From contig MU867129.1 in NCBI GenBank assembly GCA_033725935.1, positions 1-64,000 on the forward strand: 64,000 bases of DNA, read 5' to 3'. Of the stretch, positions 55,843 to 64,000 are shown piece by piece. Source of the stretch: Cladorrhinum sp. PSN259. Lineage: Eukaryota; Ascomycota; Sordariomycetes; Sordariales; Podosporaceae. The notes under the pieces were generated by a model. The model ran no database searches. It was given only the letters and a program-made list of their open reading frames with translations, and was not told the DNA's origin. Made by a program: the position numbers and the translations under genes. Position 1 is the first letter of the stretch, and each line of letters starts with the position of its first letter.

Positions 55843-56622
55843 TTACAGCCCCTTGCCCATAAACTTTCTCTTGGTAAAGCTCAACCACCACTTGCTGGGT
55901 TTAGCATCGCCCTCGTCGTAGACTCGCGCCAATAATCTCGACGACAGTTCCTGTCTGACCTGTGACATATACTGACGGAGAATCTCGCCGTCTTGCCTAT
56001 CGCGGGGAGGTTCATACATCTATCATCATCCCCTGTTAGCGGCCACCGTACATGCAACCCAACCCATGAAATCTCATGATGTTATTGAAATTCCGTACCT
56101 GATTCAAGGGCCATGCCGGATCGCCGGGCAGCGCAAAGTTCAAATCGAGCGCCAAGTTTTGCACCTCCTTGGTCGCCTCGCGCAGGGTAGCGTTGGGTTT
56201 GATCTTTGTCAGGCAGTCCGAGACGAACCAGATGCCGTAGACGAGCAAGCGGTCGGCGGGACCCTGGATCTCAAAGTTGCGGAAGAAGGTGTTTGCGCGG
56301 AACAAGGCGAGGACCTCGTCGAGGATGTCGTAGGATTCCGAATCCGGCTCGGGCGACTCGTTGGCCGGGAGGGGAGGATCGGGAAAGGGCAAGGGGTAGA
56401 CGGGGCCGCGGATCTTGGTGCGGAGCGGGAGGAGAGGGAAGTTGCCTACTTGTCGCGCCGAGGCGGAGTCGGGGTTGAAGACGGAGTTGTAGGCCTGGAA
56501 AGGGTTGGTAATGTTTGGGTTAGTAAAGGGGAGGTGTGGTGAGGCGGTGATGGTTGTTTTAATGGAGAAAGGGAATTGGGAAAAGCTATATAGTTGGGCA
56601 ATGACAGTTTGCTTACCGGCAT
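55843..56622 (-). CDS. ARC18: Arp2/3 complex p21 subunit (ARPC3)
   Basis: Three exons: 56622-56617 (only ATGCCG), 56494-56099 and 56019-55843, giving 192 aa. Introns of 122 nt (GTAAGC...TTCCAG) and 79 nt (GTACGG...GATAG) are both phase 0. MPAYNSVFN starts the protein, then GNFPLLPLRTKIRGP, DILDEVLALFRANTFFRNFEIQG, ADRLLVYGIWFVSDCL and FALPGDPAWPLNQMYEPP, ending ARVYDEGDAKPSKWWLSFTKRKFMGKGL. These are unmistakable ARPC3 blocks. The subunit helps nucleate branched actin at endocytic patches and hyphal tips. Length is normal for fungi. The 6-nt first exon would be missed by most ORF-based calls. Confidence 0.95.
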
Positions 56623-57873
56623 CTTGATGACAACGGCTGCTTTATGGCGGCGTGGGAAAGGATCTACTAAAATGGCAAAACTGAAGGGTGGAATGTCCCG
56701 AGGAGCTCTCGCGGCTCGGTGTAGCTCAATCGCCAATGTTCAATCGATAAATGGGCCGCGCAGCCTTGCGGGGTCACTTTCAGGAGCTTGTTCCCCTGAA
56801 GAGAGCTGCTGACGTCGAAGGTGAGCATGGATGTGGCGGCTGTGGCTTGTTAACCAAGCTCACAGCCACATTTGTGAGTTGCGGATTCGAGCGTTTTTGC
56901 CTCAGGCAGAAAGTTCACTGTGGAGTCATCAGGCAGCCACACCTCATTTGAATCGGTGTGGGCGGTGTGAACGGAATGGGGGGATAAGCCCGGCTTATTG
57001 AACGCCTTCGTCGGCTAAAGATGGTGTCTTGGCGGCGGTCTGATGACGCCGCTCGGGTTGCAGAACTTTCATGCAAAGCAGGTTGTGTGTGTGCCCTCGG
57101 GCTGCTCTTTCCTTGGGGGAGGCACAGGTGCGCAAGATTGAGATCTGAGGGGGAAAGTGCAACTTTCAACATCAGGAGATTGGGAAGGTGGGGTTGAAGG
57201 GAGTCATTCGGTTCTGTTGCTTTTTTTCTACACAGCGATCTTAATTCGGAAATATCTTCAAATCTCCTAGGGAGCTTTGGTCCTCGGTCGATCCGAGCTT
57301 TAAGTGGCCAAAGAAGAAAATGGTGAAGGAAAATGTCTCGGATTGTGGCTGGGCCCGATATGACACGTTACTGCCTGCTAACCGCAAGGGGAGACAAAGT
57401 CACGGGATTCCGTGGTACTAGCGCGTCTTTTGCATCCGGCACAATCGGGCACAGTCCGATTTTGTTGGCTGCCGTGCTTGCCACTGCAGCAGGCAGGGCG
57501 GGCTCCAAATTCGAATGACGAAGAGGGGGGTCCCGGCCCTCCCCCGTTCAGGTCGCGTTTCTTAATAACCCGCGCATTCCTGCCCAGATTCCACACAAAC
57601 TTTGTCGGGAGTCAGTTTCACCATTTTCGTCGCGACCGCTACCGTGATCGATTTTTTCACGATTCTGCGACGACAAAATAAGGTTATATCAAGACGTCAA
57701 AAACATTACGAAAACGGAAATTTGCAATTTGCAAAGACCCTTTTCTTTGTTCACCGCTTTCACGAGGTTGTGTGTTTGCGGGGCTCTGCAAGCTCCCCTC
57801 CAAACCCACTTTGACCCCGGGACGGCAAGATCGACCTAGACTAGGCGACGACGAGCGGAACTTCTTCCATCCC
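56623..57873. other. Divergent intergenic region (ARPC3 / conserved hypothetical)
   Basis: 1.25 kb between divergent starts. Short ORFs on both strands lack motifs. No TATA box stands out. Confidence 0.5.
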
Positions 57874-59550
57874 ATGCTCGCGATTGAGTAAGTCGAAATT
57901 TCCATTCAAGGCAAAAGCGACCACCGTCAAAAACCGAGCGGCGAAGAAAAGTCAATTCAACTTTTACCTTACCACTTTACACCTTACCTCTTTACTTTAC
58001 CAAACCCTCCAACCGTCCCTGCGATCGACAACTAACACGCGACTTCACTCTCCACTTACAGCTCCCTTTTCGGAAGCAGCTTCTTCAAACAGCTGCGCAA
58101 CATCGCGGCGATGACAACTTCACGCGACACGGGCGCCTCGCCCGAGCACATCGAGCGCACCTCCCCAGCTACGCCCTGTGTCTCGCAGAGCGACTCGGCC
58201 AAGAGGACAAAGACCAAGAGAGCATCGCCGAAAAGAGGTCCGCGACCCGGCAGTCGCATTACGGCTCCCGAACCGGGCTCACTGTACGACATCATGCACG
58301 ATCATGCAGGAACATCGCTGTACACCATCCCGATCTGCTGGACCGATCTCCATTCCCAGCTTCTTGGCGCACAGTTTGACGAGCGCCCCACCATCGTCAA
58401 GCCAGTACCAGATACTCGAGAGCACTTGACTATTGAGCCTTCCCACATGGCGCGCGTCCTGACTGGCGAGCTGCAGGCCCTCGTGCGGCCCGACCCGTCT
58501 CCCACGCAGGCCTTCTGCAAGAACCGCGCCATCAAGCATGTCATGTCGACTCTCTTCCCTAACACGCTCTCAAAACCCAAGACGGGCGCCGAGTTGGATA
58601 TCTACTTTGGCCCCAAGGCCTTCAAGAAGATTATCCGCATTCCTTGCGTATGGAAGAGTGTCGCAAGCCGAGATGCTTCATTTGACTCTATGGCGACACT
58701 TGACCCTAACTCATATGGCAAGTCGCCCGTCGAGTCAGAGTATGCACCAAACTTGCCTATCCTGGCATACGTCAACCGATCGCAGATCGCAGCCATCCGA
58801 AAGAACCTCTTCCATGTGAAGCCCGGCCCCAACGGCACGTTCAATGAGGTTGTCGCTCGACTTCAAGCTTTGCGCTCGAAGCATCTCGTTCCTGCAAATG
58901 ACGACCACGACCCTTACATCGTCGCTACACTCCTCGCTATGGCGCAGGCGCACTTTTACCGCCCTTCAAAGTCAAGGTCGTCCCCCAACTGCAGCCAAAA
59001 CTCAAAGATGATCCGCATGCAGGCCCCTCAGTTCCGCGACATCAAGGTACATCTCATTACCCATGACGAAGGCAACATGGTTGAGCCGCACTTCATCATC
59101 TACAAGGCAGTCGTCACCGCCGCCTTCCTCGAGCGCTTCATGTTCCCCCACAAGACCCCCAGGAACCCCGATCCCGAGGTTGGTCTTGGCATGAAGATCT
59201 CATACACGCCAGTCACCTTCTGGCCCATTCTCGGTCTCAAAGAGCGACTTGCCAAGGCGCTTGGGCCAGAGATTTCTGGTGCGTCGCCCTTTGATGATCC
59301 TGATTATATCGATCTCTGGGGACCACTCGTTGAGCCTCAGCCTGAGCGTCTGCCCATCTATACCCACATCTTCAGACAAAAGAAACTCAAGCGCCGCAGA
59401 GAAAAGGAGAGCCGGGAGCCACTCAGCGAAATGCTCAACAGCAGTTTCGAGGAGGAGCCGCCTACGAGCTCGGATGACCGGCCCGTGATGAGTCCGAATG
59501 CTAAGAGAAGACGGACAGCACGGTCAGCTGGTACCCTGGAAGTATGTTGA
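57874..59550 (+). CDS. Conserved fungal protein of unknown function
   Basis: The preferred model has a 14-nt first exon (57874-57887), a 174-nt intron (GTAAGT, actaacac branch, TTACAG) and exon 58062-59550, giving 500 aa starting MLAIDSLFGSSFFKQLRNIAAMTTS. The frame stays open across the junction. A shorter model starting at ATG 58111 (479 aa) is the alternative. A basic, disordered N-terminus (KRTKTKRASPKRGPRPGS) precedes the core: SLYDIMHDHAGTSLYTIP, DPYIVATLLAMAQAHFYRP, FRDIKVHLITHDE and PHFIIYKAVVTAAFLERFMFP, a pattern shared by a fungal-specific family I recognise only as uncharacterised. The C-terminal NLS-like KLKRRREKESR and AKRRRTARS suggest a nuclear protein. No enzyme motif. Confidence 0.82.
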
Positions 59551-61802
59551 GAAGGCTCTTTATTATTTTCTTTTGGAGTTGGTGTTTTCTAGCAAAAACT
59601 TTTTTCGGTATTCGGTTTTCTTCCTTTCTTTCTTCAGCATTTTTGGGGGCATCAACCACGGCAGGGCTGGCATGGTGGTTATGGTTTAGGACTTTTCACA
59701 TGGCGGGTTGCATGAGGAGGATACAGCACCAAATGACGACCACCAAACTATGATGGTGGGAACTGGAAATGATGTTTTATGGAATCACGGAAGAAAGTTC
59801 TCTTTTTTTTGTACTGTACATAGCATTGCATGGGTATGGCAGCGCATGGAGATACCCCTTCAGCCTTTGTACAAGTCCTGGCAACAGTGTTTGGGACTCT
59901 GGCCCAGGTACATCTTTGTCTTTTTCTCATTCTTTTTTTTCACTCTCCACGTTTTGAGAGTTGAAGAATCTGGAGTTCGGGTTATGGGAGTGTGGGGTTT
60001 CTGGGACATGGAAGAGCTAGATTGTTGACGCCTATTTTTGATGGCGGTTTTGCTTGATGGATATCAGCGATGGTTATCCACAGCAGTGAGGGAGGTGATC
60101 TCCTCTCTTCAATTCAACGTATCATTTTTTTGGCCAAGTAGTGGCCATCCAATTCGTTCTTTAACATTCTCCTCAAGTTGTTGTGATGGAAAGTGCAAAA
60201 AAATAAGGTCAGCTTTGACCATCAAAGGTTTGCAAAAGGGTAGAAGAAAAATATTTATTTTGTTCGGCCTGGCGTGATCACTTCCGACATGGTTTGATAG
60301 CTTTTGTACTTGTGCAGAATGTCTGTGAGCCATCTTGTATGTATTCTTAAAACAAAACTTGATTTCCGGTTCAAGGTAATATCCGATCGAGAGAAGAAAG
60401 CAACATTGATCTACAACCGCAAACAATAACACGAGGGACTATAAACTATAAATAAACACCCGATTTACTCCGTTTCATTCCCTATTCTCCTTGTTTTAAC
60501 AGGATGTCTCAGGTATCTAGCTCGTTGACTCCGAGGTTCTACACCCGGTACGCAAAATCCTCAGATACACTAGCAGTTTATGACAGCCGTGATACCCTCC
60601 AACCATCTACTATGATCGTTACAGTGCTTATAATGCACGCCATTCTAACACGGATGCCCCAAACGGTCCACTTTACCAGAATACTTTTCTTCATGATAAT
60701 CTACTTTCCCGAATGCTTACTTACTATTTACTATCTATTGGGCAATAAACGGACAGCCTACAAAGCCAGCAACGTTGGTTTGCATGCAAATACTCATGGG
60801 AACGAACCCCATCCATCCTCCTCGACACGTGCAACTGCCAGCTTCGAACACACTTCGCGAAAGATGGATGAGGGATCACCGTCAAGGATAAAGAAATGCG
60901 TTCTAGATTCGTGAGCAACGATACTAGAAAATTGATGTTTCTCAACCTTCATCATCAATCAACTATGATCATCCGATAGAACCGACTGTCGTCATCTTCC
61001 TTTTTTACCGTTGGTGTCGGAGGCTTTGATCATGATAGACTAGTGGAGTGAACATGTTGAAGAGGTGTTGGGGAGAGGTTACGCGCGGCGTCACACACAG
61101 GTTTTGAAATCAGTGAACGGCCTTGCCAGGAGGGAAGAGGTTGAAGTGGTGAAACTGTTGAGCCGGAAAATGAGGACGTGACCGAATGCCTCGACAGGCT
61201 ACTGCAAAAGACTGGAACACGTAAGGCAGGTGCTTGTCCATGATACGGACCGACTTTGGATCGGAAGATTCTCAGTAAGTTAGAAGAGGCGTGGAGCAGG
61301 AGAAATCCAAGCCAGGCTCTCAACTTAGTAAAATAACTTGGGTGTTATGGAAGGACAGATTAACAGTTGATTTGAGAACGAACATACTTCAAGTTCAGTC
61401 GGAACATGCAGTCCAGGTGACGAGGTATCTGCCGCCTCGTTCCTGCCTCACACCTGATCACTTTCGAGCTATGCGGATATCCATGGATATGTTAGATTGC
61501 CGGGGCCCGGTGCTGGAACTTTCTGCTTTAGTCATGGTGCTAGTTATGCTCATCCATTCTCGAGCTCCTTCACCTATTTCCAGACATTGGTCAAATTCTG
61601 GGCAGTCGTTGGTGATTAATTGAGCGATGAGACTCTTCAATAGGTGGAGTAATGCATCAAATCATCAAACTTGCACTCTCGTTCGTTCTGGTATTTGCAT
61701 GCCCTGACACTCATGATTTAGCTACAATGGGATTTTTTTTCCCTGTGCTCTTGTCACGGCATTCACCAGCAGGATCACTTGAGCACCCTCAGCACATGAA
61801 CC
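59551..61802. other. Long intergenic region
   Basis: 2.25 kb with no supported gene, AT-rich with several T runs (59931-59941, 60124-60131). It is probably 3' UTR of the conserved gene followed by 3' flank of the DUF7580 gene. The largest ORFs (106-137 codons) have no motif and overlap in different frames. Confidence 0.5.
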
Positions 61803-63653
61803 CTATCCTATATCTAACCCAGCAATCATTCCTTCCAATTCGACAATCACATTCTCGTAAACCGCCTCTTGCAACCTGGGCTTCTTCAGGTCCTTTCCGT
61901 AACCAAAATCACACTCCAATACTTTCTCGGTCAACATTTGATACTTTGGTCCCAAGTAACACCCCTGTGAAGCCGCCATCCTCCTCACCGCTTCCACGTC
62001 CCCCGGATCAATGTGCTCCCACCTCCCTATTGCCAGGAGTGCAACGCCCAGGCTGTAGAGCGTAACGTTTCGGACCCCGTATTTGTATTGGGCATCTTGG
62101 AGTTCGTTGGGCGTCGGCGCCGTCTCGACGTCCATTAAGGCGCCTTGGTTACTGCTTTTGTTGACGGCGCGTAGTTCGCTGCTGAAATGCAGTGTCGAGA
62201 TGAGATCCTCGTTGTTGTCTTGTTGGCGGAGGAAAGCGAGATCTTGGATGGTCCAGAGGTCGTTGAGCCAGGGTGTTGAGGCGAATTTGAGAACTGCAGA
62301 TGCAAGTGAGAGGGCGAGGCGTAACTGTGTGACTATTGAGACTGTGTGGTGGACTGGTTGTGCAAGAACCTTGGATATAGGAACGACGGCATTGTCTAGA
62401 TCTGGGAGCGGACTGAGGGGATAGAGCCAGTGGCGGAAGCTGCAGTTGTCGATGTGGCCGAAGCATGCCCTAGGACACTGAGCGTAGCACCTTTGAGAGA
62501 GTTCAGGGCAGAAGTGGCCCGATAGAGCAAGGATAGCGTTTTTGGAATCGGGCGTAACTAGTGCATTTTGGGAACTGGTGTCGTCTGGCACGTCTTCAAG
62601 TTGGGAGTCATCTGTGGGGTCCAGGAATCTAACCTTCCGCCGTTTTCTAGGGTGACTCGGTTCGGTGGTGTGAGATTGTGGTGTCAACAAGCCGTTGTCT
62701 GTCCAAGCGATTGAGTCTAGTGACCTGGACCGTACTTGCAATCGCATCAGGGCCGTGTGAAGGAGTGCCTGGTTAAGCAAATGCCCTTCGTAACAGAGAA
62801 TCGCAACCTCCATCCGGACTTCGTCTTCGGCCCTAGCATCAAGGAACAGCCGTACAGAGTGTCGGAGATCCTCTGTTGCTGTGCTTGACCAGGTCTGTTG
62901 CAGTGCCTCGTGCAGAGCAATGGAGGCACGCCGTATCACGCCGAATGCCCCGAACTCTACTGACAGCTGTGCACGCTTCTCACAGTTCTCTTTACCAGCA
63001 GTTTGACCTGTGCAGGGCTGGGGCTGTTGAAGGTTGCTGATTTGTTTCCGAAGACGTCTTAGGCTATCGTTGGACTTTTCAAGACGCGTGATCTTGCTTT
63101 CGAAGTTCTCCTTTTCAAATGCAATTTTCACACGCTTTCTCAGTTTCTTGATCGCTTCCTTCATTGGCTTGGCACGAAGGTGATCGTCCTTGAGAAAATC
63201 TTAGCCAAACCTGGACTATTGTAAAGAAGACGGGCATATCGGCGGGGGAGCACTCACCTTCTCATGTTCTGCGGTCAGTATGTCGAAACAACCAAGACCA
63301 TTCTCCAATGATACCACCAGCTCCAAGATATCTTCGACTGTGTCCTTGAATGGCTCCATGCTTCTGCCCAGCTGCTTCTCCATATTTGCTTGCAGTTTTT
63401 CGGATCCCCATTCAAGATGTTTCGCATCTTTCATCATCTCCTTGACCAAGACTTGGTCCTGCACGACCAAGCGCAACATGAGTTCCGTCTCATTGAGAAA
63501 ATAGTCCCGCTGTACGCCTAAAAGCTTTCGTATTCGTTCGACTTGCGCGGAGTAGTGGCAGAAGATCTTGAATTTAGATCGCAACGATCTGTAACCTTTG
63601 ATACCCGAGATGATCAGCGGTACGATGCCGAGTGCTAAGGAGACGGGCTCCAT
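61803..63653 (-). CDS. DUF7580 protein with HeLo-like N-terminus
   Basis: Exons 63653-63258 and 63188-61803 give 593 aa; the 69-nt intron (GTGAGT, ggctaag branch, TCAAG) is phase 0, the nearer ctaag acceptor being out of frame. MEPVSLALGIVPLIISGIKGYRSL is the helical start seen in HeLo-like and STAND N-domains; helices follow to about residue 200, including a coiled-coil-like stretch FESKITRLEKSNDSLRRLRKQ. The C-terminal third carries the DUF7580 blocks TQLRLALSLASAVLKFASTPWLNDLWTIQDLAFL, RNVTLYSLGVALLAIGRWEHI and VRRMAASQGCYLGPKYQMLTEKVLECDFG, which resemble a degenerate kinase-like C-lobe. Proteins of this kind accompany fungal non-self recognition repertoires; direct function is not known. 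The frame is intact. Confidence 0.87.
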
Positions 63654-64000
63654 TTTGGCAGTTCAGAGTGATGTTTTTTGGTGATTCTCATGCATGATCT
63701 TTCGAACATAAAAGAAGAGTGGACGCGTGTGGGGGAAGTCAGCCAGTCGAGCATGCCGAAAGAGGCACAGCACGTCGACAATACACCTTTCTCTGCATTG
63801 ACCCCGCAGATGACCCAACACAGCCCTCTCGGTAGGCGCTTTTGGCGCTGGTGAGCATTCGTTGATATTATTGGTAGTCTCAACAGGCCAGCCGCTTCTG
63901 CCCCCGCCACCGACCTCGCACCTGCATCCTTCTTTTCTCCCAACATCCAAGTCCATCATCCGCTTCGGCCTCTCGGAAGCCATCAATATGGCGTCTCTCC
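63654..64000. other. Right-edge region
   Basis: 347 bp upstream of the DUF7580 gene. Overlapping minus-strand frames of 103-107 codons run to the window edge region without motifs; a gene could begin just outside the window. Confidence 0.4.

Noticed and set aside
60504..60914. 136-codon plus-strand ORF with a hydrophobic middle
   Set aside because: AT-rich flank, no motif, no splice or promoter evidence; could not be supported as a gene.

Overview
The window is nuclear DNA of a filamentous ascomycete (Pezizomycotina). The evidence is short introns of about 50-175 nt with GTRNGT-like donors and CTAAC-type branch sites, an intron-bearing nuclear tRNA-Lys, and fungal-specific families: HET, NACHT/STAND, DUF7580, an Asp f 2/Pra1-like HRXXH protein, GH76 Dfg5/Dcw1 and Arp2/3 p21. 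No bacterial operons, phage, CRISPR arrays or rRNA are visible. The species cannot be named from the sequence.

Layout. 0.5-9.7 kb: secreted hypothetical, HET-domain protein, Cys-rich secreted protein, NACHT NTPase, and an Asp f 2/Pra1-like secreted protein divergent from it. 9.9-14.9 kb: tRNA-Lys(CUU), then a gene-poor stretch containing a broken plasma-membrane-type Ca2+-ATPase fragment lying head-to-head with two orphan exons. 14.9-19.5 kb: amino-acid transporter, small membrane protein, and a DUF7726-like gene with an apparent frameshift. 19.9-31.5 kb: GH30 hydrolase, an 898-residue intronless modular beta-rich protein of unknown function, then an MFS permease, a Gfo/Idh/MocA oxidoreductase and a CBM35-GH26 mannanase in a row. 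32.2-40.1 kb: fatty-acid-hydroxylase-family protein, TDT/Mae1-type anion transporter, two small uncharacterised genes, a second MFS transporter. 41.5-53 kb: secreted L-amino-acid oxidase, Cys-rich single-pass surface protein, three further secreted or GPI-type proteins including a GH76 mannosidase. 53.4-64 kb: conserved housekeeping genes TRM6 and ARPC3 facing each other, a conserved fungal protein of unknown function, and a DUF7580 protein with a HeLo-like N-terminus.

How the genes may work together. The window is rich in secreted and surface proteins and in nutrient transporters, as expected for a saprotroph, endophyte or pathogen. The best candidate functional group is the MFS, Gfo/Idh/MocA and GH26 trio (26.2-31.5 kb), perhaps with the GH30 gene, which would fit uptake and oxidation of products released from plant polysaccharide. 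HET, NACHT and DUF7580 genes are typical of fungal non-self recognition and programmed cell death, but here they are spread out and not one locus.

Gene models were spliced by hand. All intact multi-exon models close in frame. Three introns use GC instead of GT donors, one 60-nt intron is in frame and stop-free, and several first exons are very short (6, 14 and 26 nt). Family names come from recognised motifs; no database search was possible.
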